Shown here: piece by piece, positions 44,767-57,872 of the stretch
Numbering within the stretch: the first letter of the stretch is position 1
How the letters are laid out: each line of letters begins with the position of its first letter
Source of the DNA: Lotus japonicus
Taxonomy: Eukaryota > Streptophyta > Magnoliopsida > Fabales > Fabaceae
NCBI RefSeq assembly: GCF_012489685.1
Contig: NC_080044.1
Span: 77,796,732 to 77,860,731 of the forward strand
DNA length: 64,000 bases
Direction of reading: 5' to 3'
Notes under the pieces: model-generated
Told to the model about the DNA's origin: nothing
Databases searched by the model: none
The model's input: the letters and a program-made list of their open reading frames with translations, nothing else
Position numbers and translations under genes: made by a program

Positions 44767-46281
44767 CTTTTGACAATAACACTACCACAAGAGGGGTCCT
44801 GCATGTATTAAGACTGTTAGCTAACTTGGTTCCAGGCAGAAGGATAAACACCAATGCACAAAATGTACCAAGCAAAAGAAACTACAGCCATTGATTTGTG
44901 GCAGCATTGCCAGCAATTGATCACCGGCTTTATTCGGTTGCAAATTACTCCAAGATAAAAAAATAAAATTGGGTATGTTTGAAGCTGTAACCAACCTCAA
45001 TCCCATCTTCAGAATAGAATGGGGAGTTGGGGGCTCTGAATCTTGAGCCTTCCCGTCACCATTTCTTTCCTGCAATAAAAAGGAACAGGTAGAATGTTAA
45101 ATGGTATCTCTTTATATCTCTGAGTACTTCAACTGAAATATTTGAAACAACAAAACTAAATGCAAGCATCAAACATGGGAATAATATAACAAGGATCAGC
45201 CTAGGTGCATTTGTTGCTTCTCTCTTTTTTTCTTTTTCATATTCATTAAGTCATTGAAGGATGGAAATTAAGTAATATGTTATATAAGAAAGACAAGATG
45301 AAATGGAATATCAAGTTCTAGTGGAACATACGAGAACCAATACATATCATTATTTGGTTATACTGCTAATCAAGAAAAAAATAAATCTGAGTACTAGACA
45401 AATAAACTGTTGCTTCTGTTAAACTAGATTTTTAACCATTTACGATTGCATCTTTTTGCGAAAAGCAGGAAGGAAATCAATCTGATATGAATTAAAAGTC
45501 GTACAGAAATGTAAAGTGTCAGCAAAGTGTTCTTTTGCGGTGCAAATATCTTAACGAACCCATGAAGACAAACAGTCATGAAAATTAAGTTAAATGCACA
45601 AGCAGGCACGGTCTATCAAATGATATCCATCTTTTCTCAGATAACAATCCCTGCTATTTAGAATAAATGCATCTTACCAATTTCATCATATTTATAATAC
45701 TGTTACAGATATGTTTCTAGGGGGGCGTTTGCCCTCACAATTAGCAAAAATAAAAAAGATATGTTCCTAGGGAAAATTTTAAGACAAGAAACAGGTAGCA
45801 GAAGAAAGGAAAAAAAAAAAGGAAGGAAACTCTTCATATTGCAGAATCAAATCTCAGAGTTTCTTTGAACTTTCTAGAATTCTCTAAGATTAGTATAGGA
45901 GGAGAGCAAAGCAATCCAAATTTGGCAGCAAATATCCAGATGCAACCAGCTAGAAATAAGATCCATAAATTGCACTACATGCATACACTGACCAGAATGA
46001 TTTTCAAGTTATTAACTTTGGCTAAATGCATGCTTGGAAATCATTCTACAATTGATTTTGAAGCCAGAATCAATTCTGCAGATAAGCTTCTGTGAATAGC
46101 TTCAGGGTTTCAAAATCAATTCCGGTGAAAGATGAACTGATCCAAAAATGCTACAACACTTCTAATCGTAATGGGTCATAGAAAAATGTGAACTTTTTAA
46201 GGAAGAAGGTACCAGATCATTGGAACCATGGCTGCTGCCATTGTTGGCAGAAGGCCTCCAAGTCAGTGTAGTCGCCAGTTT
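35887..46281 (-). CDS. CSI1: CELLULOSE SYNTHASE INTERACTIVE 1 (CSI1/POM2)
   Basis: Seven exons read in frame: about 46,281-46,213, 45,069-44,996, 44,548-41,491, 40,728-38,184, 37,504-37,050, 36,298-36,182 and 36,042-35,887, giving about 2,157 residues, close to the 2,150 of Arabidopsis CSI1. The protein is a long array of armadillo repeats (from [17 protein letters not shown] on) ending in a C2 domain (about the last 140 residues, from [20 protein letters not shown] to LEIEFQWSN). CSI1 links plasma-membrane cellulose synthase complexes to cortical microtubules. The conserved [20 protein letters not shown] begins at 44,532. The first exon ([20 protein letters not shown], joined to ERNGDG) matches the usual N-terminus, but I see no in-frame ATG before it; an in-frame stop lies about 15 bp upstream. 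A further exon ending at 46,654 is probably 5' UTR. Translation may begin at the ATG at 45,006. The 37,050 donor is a weak AAG|GTCATT. Introns carry (ATT)n, (AT)n and poly-G/C runs. Confidence 0.93.
37871..37945. repeat. (ATT)n microsatellite in a CSI1 intron
   Basis: About 14 units of TTA/ATT followed by a broken second run lie inside the intron at 37,505-38,183. The 62-codon frame over it (mostly Tyr and Ile) is an artefact of the repeat. Confidence 0.9.
44730..44764. repeat. (AT)n microsatellite in a CSI1 intron
   Basis: About 17 AT units lie in the intron between the 74-bp exon (44,996-45,069) and the main 3-kb exon. Poly-C at about 40,983-40,996 and poly-G at about 41,382-41,397 lie in the next intron. 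All are likely length-variable. Confidence 0.9.
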
Positions 46282-46749
46282 TGCTTCACTTCACTTTTCA
46301 GTCCAAGCAGATGAAGACCCTCTTCAGATCTACACTAAGATGCCAAATTCAAAGGCTCCTCCTGTAGAGAATGCAAATCACAAGCACAATCTCAAATCTA
46401 AACCAATGCTAAAACGTTTTTCTGTGTGAAATATGCTGAAACATATATACATACAAGAATCTAGTACAATCAAATCCTAATTACATGCTAATTTACAGGA
46501 ATCACAATCATTCCATAAATATCCAAGATATTAGAGATTGACTGAGATTCAGGATCCATGGTGACAGATCAGCAACAAGAGACCCGTGACAGAAAGTGCA
46601 ACATGAGATAGATGAATGAATGGCAATGGTGTATTGAATTGGGAAAAGGGTACCTTGAGAGAGCGAGAAGTGGATGATGCAGATGCATGTGTTTCAGTGT
46701 CTCTGAGTACTTTGGATTTGGTTTGAGGAAGAAGATGAAGGAGCAAATA

Positions 46750-49700
46750 TAGTTGAACCTTTTTAATATTTTAATGGACTTTTGCTTTTTTGATTTTTAC
46801 TTTGTTTGATTGTGTCTTACGTTTTCATTTTCATGGATGGATGTACATGAGATTACAGTACAGAGTGAAGTGTGAAAGGAAGATACTTTTGTTTTGACAG
46901 TGTCGCTCTTCACTAGAGCTGCCACCGACAACTGCCAGCTTGAAGCTATCTTCCATCAGTGAAAGACTTCCCAACTGGGAATTGAAAAAAGATAAATAAA
47001 TCCAAGTAAATACTTTTTTTTTATGACTGATTCGGTTGGTGAAATTGGTAGCTTTGCGGCAAGATCATCCTTATAAGAATGAAATACCTCGTAGTTTCTA
47101 ATTATGTAAAGCGCTAGTCGAACTTGATCGATGTTTTATCTGATTATAGAGATTAATTTGATCAATATTTTATATAATCAAAAATCACGAGAGTATTTTT
47201 TGAGTATAAGAACGAACTTGTTAGTGCATAATAACTTTTATGGACTAATATGATTATTTACTTTTTTTTTTCCTTCAAATCTTCTATTATTATCATTCAA
47301 TATTAGAGGTGTATGGCTTCAACATGCATTAAGGATATGTTAAACCAACAAAATGTCGATCTAGTGGTAAGCTAATTAGATTCTCGTAATGATGAGGTCA
47401 CATGATTAAAGCTTGAAAAAATGAGTTTTTGAGAGGCAAACTAAACATAATATAAATGTATTATTACAAAATTGGCTAGAGTCCGTGTGTACCTCTGGGT
47501 AATTAAGACTTGAGAACACGACTCGACCCTCTCCGAAGATTGTATTCTAAGGTTTTTGTTTAGTATGGTAGCTCAAAGTGAGTGATCTAGAGCATCACTT
47601 AGAACAATCATCAGAAAAACCACTTTCTTAAATAGGTCAAATACAAAAAAAGGGAAACTATTGATGTCATCCCCTTCACCCTCCCTCGGAGAAAATCAAG
47701 CAACCTTTCAAATAACTAACTCGCAAAATGTGGAGATAGATAAAAAAAAATCATTTGCCCCAAAATAGAGAAAATTCAGTAATATAATGTTCTCTCATAT
47801 ATGTCAAAAATGATTTATTTACCACGAGTATTTTCATTTTTCATTAAGGTAAACTTGTTCGAGTAAGTTATGATCACTATATGTGGCAAAACTTTTTCTA
47901 TCAAATATTTAACACAATTATATTCACATTAACTATAACTCAATCCCTTCATTTAAGCCAGAAGGAAAATGATCCCTTGATAAAATTCGATAGCTAACTC
48001 ACAAAAGATGGAGATTGAGAAAAAAAGTTCAGCCTCAAAACAAAAAACAAAAAAAGGCAATCATACAATGCTCTCTCGTTAAAAAAGATTTTTTTTAATC
48101 AAAAGTATTTACATATTAGAACCCGATATCTCAATTTAAGTTAGAAGGAAAATGATATCTCTTGATAAAATTTCAATTGTATCTTAGGATTTTCGTAAAC
48201 GATAATACACTCCCTCAACACATAGTAGGACAGTGTGGTGGTAACAAATTAGTACAATAATGACATCATAAAAAAGGGTCTTATTGTTATTATGACTATT
48301 TAATTTGGACAAGCTGGGATAGCAATTAGCAACTGAGTTAGTTAGAAATATATATTATGCAATCAAATCATGCAAGAAGCAAGTAACGAGTCATGTTATT
48401 AGCAGCTGACCCTGTAAGCATTTGCTGTTAATATTCCTCTGATAATTGACGCTATACCATATCAATCTCACTAAAATAGCCATTACTTGTTTATTTTATA
48501 CTCTTCAACTAAAATGCGACAGAATATGCATAGTTGGAACTCGGAACTGTATTTCATAAATAATTTTTTATTTTATTTTGCATCTCAAGAACATGGCCTA
48601 TGTTTTTTTTCCAGTCCCCAAAGTAATTCACAGAAGTTGATATGTCACCAATAGTGATTGAGATTGTGGACTCGTTGCTCTTGTTGGAGCTGGAGATAAT
48701 AATAAAAAATGAGATTTTATTTATTTATTTATTTTGGGAGGGAATTTGAGTGGCATAAAATGATAGAGACCAAACAACCACTGTTTTTCAGTTTTATATT
48801 AAAAAATAGAAGGGGGTGGGGGGGGAATAAAGCAATCAGCAGGGCTCTGTTCATAAGTTGGATGCTATGTTTTTTTTTTTTGAACGTGATGCTATGTTTA
48901 ATCCATGTGCAATGTATTTCTAAATAAAAAATTTGATGAATTGAATTTGCAGTTTGCTTTCTTTTCTTGTTGGTTCTCAATTATTCTTTTTAATTTTTAA
49001 CGTCTGACAAATAATTGAATACTATTTCAAAAAGAAACATTAACGTGTTTACACTTTTGATATGTGAAAATTATATACTACATAAGGGGTAAAGTTTTAT
49101 TTAAACTAATAACTAATTTGCTTGACCTTTTATTATGTGAAAAATAATTTATAATCATTTTTAATGATTTGATTCAAAAACATAGGTTTGACCCACGTTG
49201 GCAATTGTACATACTAAATTAATTTTAATCAACATTAGCAAGTATCTCATGATCTCATGCTCATCTAAACACATGAGCATTCTGAATTTACTATATTATT
49301 ATATAATGGTAGGTTAAATAAACAACTTCTATTCCGACAAAATCATTTTCTTGAAAATTCTGAATAAATCAAAGAGTTTATAAATCACTTCCAACTAAAT
49401 TCAAAGTTTACCAAAACCATGTTCACTTCACCAGACATGGTTAATTTTGCACACTCAATGAATTCAACCAGTTAGACCAGAAGAAAAGAAAGTCCAACCA
49501 GCATATTTCACCTAAGCATGCCATGTTACAAGTATACATGGATAGTTGTGACTAATCTTTCGCACCATTATCAACACATTAAACGGTAGGAGATTGGCCA
49601 AAGAGTTTTTTACATTAGCAAGATGGCAAAACATTGAAGGCAAAGATGTCTGCAAGCATACAATTTATATATCTAGTGAACTATTCTATGAATTAAGAAC

Positions 49701-50030
49701 AGTGGTAAACATTTGACTTCCAGTCGCCTGGGGTATATTATTGAAATTTCCATAGTGAGCAATGCAACATTTTTGGCATTCGTGACAAAAAAATAAAATT
49801 ATACAGAGCCTGATATCGCTTCAATCCAAACTCCAAAACCATTGGAGTTACTTAGATTTCACAAATCAATAAATTTCAGCTGCTATGAAACAAAAAGGAG
49901 GCTAACTTGTTTTTCTTCTAGGATCAATAGTTCAGGCAATTCCCGTTGGCATCCATGGCGGAACCAGACAACCTCTGCAATCTTAGGTATTAAAATCGAC
50001 ACGGTTTCGTAATTATTCAAAATTTGATTA
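46750..50030. other. Intergenic DNA between CSI1 and MIC60, with a diverged repeat
   Basis: It holds the promoter of CSI1 (near 46,750-46,950) and, at the other end, the MIC60 3' UTR. A unit of about 300 bp is repeated in direct orientation: TAACTCGCAAAATGTGGAGA (47,716) with TAACTCACAAAAGATGGAGA (47,995), and AGCCAGAAGGAAAATGATCC (47,956) with AGTTAGAAGGAAAATGATAT (48,139). No gene recognised; a TTTA run and a G run occur near 48,715-48,830. Confidence 0.4.
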
Positions 50031-53000
50031 TCATGTATGGCTAAGGGAATTAGCATAAGATTGAAGAAGAACTACAGCTTGCTCAGAAATAGCCCTGTTT
50101 CTTGCTTGCTTCACCCAAGCTGCAACAATCTCTGCAGCTTCGGTGCCTCTCACACTTTCTTCTAGGAATGCTGCTGCATCAGCAAGTTTTCCTTCAGCCA
50201 AGTAACTCTCAACTTTGTTAATGACAGATTCAATCCCATCACCTGATTGGTCAGCTTCCCTAACCTGGATACCAGCCAAAGTCAAACATGAAAATATACA
50301 TAGGAGGAAGTGGAACATCTTGTATTTGAGGGCGTGCTAGATAGAAGCAAAAATGGGAGTTAGGAAGAGAAATAAAAGTACTGAGTCGAAACGGCCAATT
50401 ATCACTGCACCCCAAAAATTCTACTCACACATAAAGCACAGCCTTAAATATAAATGGCACGTTGGTCAGTTATCCACATACCTTTAACCAGGATGCTACA
50501 TGTGCCACCGAATGTGCCAATATACCTCTCCCTCCTGGTGGGAAGAAGATGAAGTGTCGTAGTGTACCCTTTAAGGAGTCAAACTGCATCACAATAAGCA
50601 CAATTTAGAAACCATCACCACTGAAAATGGAAATCCAAAATTATATGATCCATGTCAGAATTGACGAAGCGACAAACAAGTGCTTTTCAGGGAACTGCAG
50701 ATATTGTTCAATAATTCCAAAAATTGCTTCACTAGTCAATTCTAATGTTCTGTATAAATTTATCACCAAGGCAGATTCACAAGATAGGATCCCTACTACA
50801 TGTCAAAGACAACCTATGGGATTGGTCACTGACAGAAAGTAAAGAAATCATTTGAAAGAGACTCATATTCATGCTATATAAGTATCCAGAGTTTATAACG
50901 TGTGGCAGCTCATCAAATAAAAATCTCACATGTTTACAAAATAATAACAATTTACAGAAGAAACGTAGCAATTTTATATAGAACAAGTAACCCCAAAAAT
51001 CCAAGTGAAGTCAATAAACAAGAATACAGCTTACCTTTTGCTTTAACTGCAGTTGCGTGTCAGTGCCTTTGTTTAGTGTCTCTTCAGGAAGGGATGCTAG
51101 CACCAAATCCAAAACTGAATCTTTATCTATTCCTTCAAGATTAGACTGCAAGGATGCTATTTCAGTCTGAATTGGCAATCCTTTTGACAGTGCATCTTCA
51201 AGTGCAAGTGCTCTCTGCAGGATTCATCACAAGTAACAAGAAACTGGTGACTGTTAACTAGTAAGCGGGAGGGAAAAAATAATAAAATACTATGAACTCA
51301 TGATTCTGCATTAAGGTCCTCCATGGACGAAAGATAGATTAAAAAAGCATGATGAAACCAGAGAGGGAGGGGGGGGGGAGATTACCAGAGCAAAACTTTG
51401 TGCAGCATGACTTTGTCGAGCTTCTTCAGATCGAGCATAAAATGCCATGCACAAGGCATTAATCTAGAGAATTGGAGGAAATAAATTTTGAATCAAGTCA
51501 AATTTCATTAATGCCACATGAAAGATATAGATAATGGAGAAAATTTCAACAAGTGTGTCCATTACTAAAATTCCAAATCAAGTCTCTCAAGCTAAACTAA
51601 GATGTAAACTTTGCAGCTATAAAGAGTCTACCCAGTATTTTGTTCTTTTTAACATGCATGTTCCTTGATCAATACTTAGAAGTTAGAAAACTATGTTTGT
51701 ATAACCAAACAGTTACTCAATAATGTCAAAGACACCATGGTTTAGTTGTCCAGCAACAAATAATGATGTAAAGAAAACAATGCTTTCCATTGACAAAATA
51801 ATAAGCAGTTCAATCCAGCACAACCATATGGAAAGTTACAGTGGTCTGATTCTTCTTTTGAAGAGGCAAACCAAGTCCACATACAAAAAAATTGAGGATA
51901 AGAAATTCACATTTTTACATTTTACATTTTCAAATCAGGTTGAACCCACCAGCCTTAATGTCACTGTACTGAAAGTTGTGTATAAATAATTTACTCAATA
52001 CTTGTTTTGGATGTACAGAAAGGTCTGTCACAAGCCAGAGGAGATTCAAACAATGATACTTTTTTCTATTTTGGTACTCTGCATGTAAAGCATTAAAGGC
52101 ATCTCTAGAATCACAAGTACATAAAGGAACTCCATTACTTTGCTGTATGTAATTTGACTAAAACTCCTCCACAATGAACCTACCATGTAAATGAGCACCG
52201 AGCACTCTGTTTGCTAAGAATAACGGGAAGTTCATTTCATAATATACCAAAAAGTTTACAGTGATGAACAAACTTTCCTCTGTTTAGAAATCTGTATCAA
52301 GTAATGACTAAGAACACAATTGCCTACTATGCAGAGTTTTGCTGGGTGTAAACTGATAAAACTGCATAAGAAAGCTAAAGCCACAATTGGATTTGTTTTT
52401 AGAATGATTTGTTAGTTGTTAATAAAATTTGGACCTTTATGGCAAAGTTACTCTTGGTAGATATTCCAAAAATTTCTCATACTCAAAAAGACTATAACAG
52501 CTATTTTATTCTTATATAAGTCACATATTGAAAATTATATCCTTTTCATAAAGTAATTAAGTTCATTGGCACACTAATTAAATCTGGGTGTATCTACCCA
52601 TCCTTTATTTTAGCAGAAGTCTCACATTAATATTTGCTTCAGCCATTTTTTCAATTTGGGCTGCCTTCTCATTTGCTAAGGCTGCATTTAACTCTGCCTT
52701 GGCCAATTCCTGAACATTTTGCAATTTCAATTCTGCTTCAGTTTCCTGCAATTATGAAAGATGTACTTAAACTTAACAACGATTATATAATATAAACTAA
52801 GAAAAGTAACAGTAGCCATACGGAGAAAGAGCGAAATGCTAGTTTATACTAGTATACTACCAATAAAAACTAAATGTGCACCTTTTGATCAAGTTCTATC
52901 TTCAGTTTCTGTTCCATCTTTTCTTGAAGTGACTTCAGAGCAAGGGCTGCTTTTGCTCTTTCTCTTTTTAGCTCCTGAAAAGTATTAAAATTAAAATTTA

Positions 53001-56000
53001 AAAAGGAGGAAGGATACGGATAGTAACTTTTTAGACTTGAACTCAGGTCATCTGGGCAGAAACAGCTAGACAAAGGCAAACAGCACATATAAAAAAACAT
53101 TCAACTTGATCAGAGAAACATCACAATTACAGAACAAACCTGACAGGCTGAAAGTTCTGATTATTTTTTGTGTGACAATTATTGAGTCAAACTCAATCTA
53201 GGTATAGGCTCAATATCAATATGAACTGTCCTGCTCAATCATAGACTAAGCAACTATAATTGAGTTAAATGTATATCCACTGAGCAACAAACCCTTAGTC
53301 CCACTCCCACATACAGGAATTATATCTGTTCATAAAACTGAGGTGGCCTTTGTCAATGTCTTCTGTACTCTTATTATTTTGACCCATGCATTTATGACAA
53401 AAATGAGCCCGCAAAAATCATGTTGAATAAAAAAGAGAAGATAAAAAACCTTTCTACCTTGTCCATCATTGCAGCTTCTTCAGCAAGCATAAGTTCTCTA
53501 GCAGCTGCATCTTTTAACTTCATTTCATATTTTTCCTAGCTTGGACAAAGTTGTAAAGAATTTCAAAGCTCATCAAGTAAACAAAAAGAAAAGCTACAAA
53601 TACAAAGTAGACTTGCATAGATTAGAGAATAGATAGTAAGTAACAAAGGTTATTAATAATTAATGTTATAGGTCAAACCTTTAACATTTTCTTCTCTTCA
53701 TTAAAAACATGTGCATCTAAATCAGCCTGTCTTTTCTCTGCAGCATGGATGGCTTGTAAGAAATCAAGAACCAGTTTTCCATCCTTAGACACATAACCAT
53801 CTTTCAACTCCTCCATTGCACCAGTAAGTGCCTAATGTTTCAACAAGTTAGCTTTCATCCATGATCAAGATCACAAACAAATGCCCAACCAAAAAAATAA
53901 AGAAATAGATAAGTCAAACTGTTAAATAACCTCTTTCTCTTCAGTGCTGTTCTCAATGAAGCCATGACCATGTAAATAAGTTGCAGGGCTTCCTTCTGAC
54001 TTATTCCTTAAGTGATATTCCTCAAGGAGGTTAGGTTGTTCTATGTCATTATCTAATACATTCTGCAATGGAGTAACAGAGGAAATATAATTAAAAGCAA
54101 TGAATGTCAAAAAATAGTTTAAAAATTGTCAGGAAAGAAGTCGCTGGTGAATGCAGGGGAATAAGTGAATTATTTGATAAGGTCAAATTCTACTGTAAAA
54201 TTTAAACCAGCAAAATAACCAAAAAGACTGCAGCTGATATTAATGATCATTAACCTGTAAATCAAGTCATGAGAAACTCATAATACCTCTCTGATCTCCT
54301 CTATTTCCTGATGATTTGGTTGAATATTTTTTATCCCATTCTCATCTGGAACTGCACTGGCCTGTGTAGATGTGGATCTATGTTGAGTTCCTACTTCCTC
54401 TTCCAATCTTGGGGAAATGTCACTTTCTGTACTTTTTATGCCAACAATGCCATCAGATTGCACCACAAACTCTTTACTTGGATCTGTTTCTGTACTTTTT
54501 ATGGCCACAAAGCCATCAGATTGCACCATAGACTCTTTACTTAGATCTATTTCTGTACTCTTTATGCCATCAGATTGCACCATAGACTCTTTACTTGGAT
54601 CTGTTTCTGTACTTTTTATGCCAACAATGCCATCAGATTGCACCACAGACTCTTTACTTGGATCGTCAGATGTTAGATTTCTTTGAGGATATTCAGGCAA
54701 CTGATCCTTCTCAGAAGCAGCACCACCATCTTCAGAGATATCATATTTGTCTTGCACATGAATTGGCTTATCACCTTGATCTTCTATGACAATCTCTGGC
54801 TGAGAAAAATGGGTATCAGTCTTCTGCTCTGCATGATCAAAAACAATATTTCCATTGTTCAATGTCTCAACACTAGGTGAAACTGACTCATCTTTTGAAT
54901 GTTGCACACTCTTCAAGTCTCCAGTGGTAGCATTGGCATGAGCTTTCTGGGAAACACTTTGCGGCTCTTTCTTAAGATATTTATCTAAATAACCAGTTTG
55001 GTAAGTTGCTAGAAAAGCAGCTCCTAGAGCACAACTTCCAATGAGAAACCTTGGTAGAGAACTATTAGACTCAGGTGCCTTGCCGGTAGAACCAGGAGGA
55101 GAGGCACCATCTGGTTTTGATGCATTTGAGAAATTCTTTCGTGAAGATAGATGTGAAGGTATCTTCTGAATTATTTAAAGGAAGGTACTAAATTAGAAAA
55201 GAGTGACATATGATACTGATTAAAAATTGGAAATGAGTACTACAAAACCAGCAATCTAGGTAGTTCTGGAGCACAAATATCAGTGCAGTAAATAACAGAA
55301 ACTGAGTTTTTTATAGCAAGAACAAGTATTTCGACATTAAAACCTCTCCTGCCCTACATTCTAATAATCAAATTAGTACAATAACGATGAGACATGGTAG
55401 CACTAGCACAAGGATTGAGTATAAATTCATTGATCAAAGTGTTATATAAACAAGAGAAATATGCAGTTAAATTACAGAATTGCTACTACAATGTTACTTA
55501 GTTAGAAACAATAATTCAGTGCATAGTATAAGGACATCAAATATGCAGATGCTAAGTGCACAACACTTTGACACTCCGCACAACACAGTAACAATTGGCA
55601 TAAATATAGCCAATTGACAGTCCGTTATAATGGTATGAAATAATCTTCCTGTTTCAAATATTCTAAGATTGTCAAGGTTCTCGTACTCTTGTGCTATGTA
55701 TTTCTTTTTCTGTTAGCTGCTACCTACTACATGCTTTGCATAGTGCATTTTTCATACTGTAAAGCATAAATATTTAAATTTGAGCATAAAATTGGTGAAA
55801 TCCAACCAGCTACTGAGTATCTATACTCTAAGCAGAACAAGCCTTTCATTTTTCATATGTTTGGTTCTAACTAGTACTATACGGTAAGAACTAACAAGTT
55901 TGTTAACAAATTTCTCTGAAAATGCCAAGAGAATATATGATACAGCATTTGGCTCCAGTATTGAATGAATAATTGCAATAATGGAATATGAAACTACACA

Positions 56001-56256
56001 TTACTAGATTAATTTCCATCAATTGCAGTGAAAACAAATTTGAAAATGAGGCACCTGATTGACGAAATATCTGGGGTCCCTTCTAACCGTTCGGCGAGAC
56101 GATATTTCCAGAATGGACCTGCAATTGGCACAACAATGCGTCAATCCACCCAAAAAAGTAAATATTCGATTCCGCGGCCTCACGACCTCAGAACTAAACT
56201 CAGAATACATAAGGAGAAGAAAATTGATGCAAACGTTAGGTGTACCTGCGCAACAT
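50031..56256 (-). CDS. MIC60: MICOS complex subunit MIC60 (mitofilin)
   Basis: Twelve exons: 56,256-56,246, 56,118-56,055, 55,165-54,287, 54,062-53,931, 53,831-53,679, 53,535-53,458, 52,974-52,882, 52,745-52,626, 51,463-51,386, 51,214-51,035, 50,583-50,482, 50,264-50,031. They sum to 2,124 nt, exactly 707 codons plus stop. The N-terminus MLRRSILEISSRRTVRRDPR is an Arg-rich mitochondrial presequence. One membrane segment follows (FLIGSCALGAAFLATYQTGY, residues 65-84), then an acidic linker with tandem repeats (193-273), a long coiled coil (about 330-520) and the C-terminal mitofilin signature (GTLRHFIFFPPGGRG; IVAAWVKQARNRAISEQAVV). MIC60 sits in the mitochondrial inner membrane and, with MIC10, builds crista junctions; in Arabidopsis it also helps lipid export and binds TOM40. 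Exon 1 codes for only three and two-thirds codons (ATGTTGCGCAG), which is easy to miss. Its length is near the family norm apart from the linker. Confidence 0.93.
54422..54664 (-). repeat. Coding minisatellite in MIC60: four 18-21-residue repeats
   Basis: Within exon 3, four consecutive units begin D.SKE and contain VQSDG and IKSTE: DPSKESVVQSDGIVGIKSTE, DPSKESMVQSDGIKSTE, DLSKESMVQSDGFVAIKSTE and DPSKEFVVQSDGIVGIKSTE. Unit 2 lacks three residues, and all indels are multiples of three. They lie in the intermembrane-space linker between membrane anchor and coiled coil, are rich in Ser, Asp and Glu, and are probably disordered. Confidence 0.92.
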
Positions 56257-56540
56257 GGCAGCAAGTGAGCCGCAGAGAGATTGGGGACAAGGTGTTTGAT
56301 GGAAAGACTGAACTACAAAAAAAGGGGAATTGAAGAGTTAAGTGGGTTAGGATTTTGATTTTGTGAAGGATTCGATAGGTGAGGGTGGATCGTGATGAGA
56401 ATTGTAATAAGGTGAATGCGCCGATTGCAGTAGTGGGAGTGAGCGAGTACAGCCCCTGCTACAACCAACCGAAACGTCAGGCAGGATGCAATTTTGCTGG
56501 GAATTTTAGTATTGAAAAATGTAATAAGAAGCTCAATCAC

Positions 56541-57685
56541 CAGCTTTTTTTTAATTAATTAATGTAATCATTTTTTTTATTTTTAAAACTCATGTAACTT
56601 GTGAGTTTATTATTATTTGATGTTAACACTGTATTGTATAAATTTATCCGTCAATTCACTCCTATATATTATTCACGTCATATATGATGGATAAAGCCGT
56701 ATTTAAAATTATTAATCCACAACCAGAATCAATGTCACCATTATCACCCTCCACCACCGATGTCGTCATTGTTATTGCCACCACCAACACTACCACTACC
56801 GTCGTTGCCACCATCGTTACTACGGCCACTAACTCCACATCATCACCACCACCCACCGCTACTATCATTATTTCTCTACAACACTATGACCACCACATTC
56901 TCCACTAGCACCGCCACCATTCACCATTACTGTCATTGCCACCACCACCACTATATCCAAACCACCACCTTGCGCCACTACTATCATTGTTGTCGCCACC
57001 ACCACCATTCATCACTACTATTGGTGCCACCACTGCCCTGCAACACTACCATCACCACCCCTACCGCCACCACCACACTCACAACCAACCTGACAATACC
57101 ATGAATATCGGTGTAAAATCTTATTGAAAATTGCTAGCAATATTTCATTTCCAACCCTCTATTATTAATTTGTTAAAATTCGTGTGAGATCATCAACAAT
57201 GATAAAGTTGTAAACCCAAAAGCTAAGAGAAGTCATAGCAAATAGTAAAGGTTTACATTGTAAAAAGTTAATTGAACATTACAAAGACACTGATACTTAT
57301 ACACAAGACTAACTCTTCTAACTAACTAGGAAGTATTTGAAGATTTGGTCCTTGCACTCTAGCTATATTCTAATAGGATGTAATAGCTGGTTCACTATTC
57401 AATTGACGATCCCTTCTCAATTTTGACTCCTCGCCGCCGCTGATCGTCGATCACCACCACCACCACCACTTGCAGCGTGGTTGGCCGCCACCGCCTCAGG
57501 TTTTGATTTCTCATCCTCCATCGCATAGCGTGTGTGTTCTTACGATGCTAAATATTTCCCTTTTGCATTTGATTATGTTCTGTTTGAGTAACAACAAACG
57601 AGGTTGTAACCCTATTGTTTTACATTACAGCTTTTGATCCATGGTAGATAGTGATGATGATGAGGTTTATTTGGAAACTGCAAAT
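56541..57685. other. Intergenic DNA with a CAC/ACC-rich low-complexity tract
   Basis: At 56,735-57,090 the plus strand is dominated by CCACCA and CACTAC words, with a smaller CACCAC run at about 57,447-57,470. Long frames across it (Thr-, Pro- or His-rich) are composition artefacts. The rest, to 57,685, holds no recognised gene. The MIC60 promoter should lie between 56,257 and about 56,700. Confidence 0.5.
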
Positions 57686-57689
57686 TAAG

Positions 57690-57872
57690 GTGGTGTTACA
57701 TTTGAATTACACTTTAACCCCAAATTTTGAGTTTTTAATTTGTTTTGTGTCATTTCAGGCTCACCCTCCAGGATGTTTCAAATCATATAGGAGCGGAACA
57801 CACTGCGGATAAGATTGACTGACATGGACATTAGTAAAACACTTTCGAAGGGTCGATACTAATAATATTTGG
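57690..57872 (+). pseudogene. IRE1-like kinase exon remnant (copy D)
   Basis: After TTAAGGTGGTGTTACATTTG (matching the exon end and intron start at 31,508) and an acceptor-like TGTCATTTCAGG, the plus strand reads ERNTLRIRLTDMDISKTLSK followed by GRY and a stop. This matches the DMG segment of copy C (ERNTLCIRLADMGFSRTLPG). The piece thus joins the intron that normally precedes the RNase exon to a fragment of the kinase exon, a rearranged junction shared with 31,574-31,690. So the rearrangement happened before the segment was duplicated. It has no coding capacity. Confidence 0.75.

Noticed and set aside
56662..57127. Several Thr-, Pro-, His- or Val-rich frames
   Set aside because: All come from one ACC/CAC low-complexity tract read in different frames.
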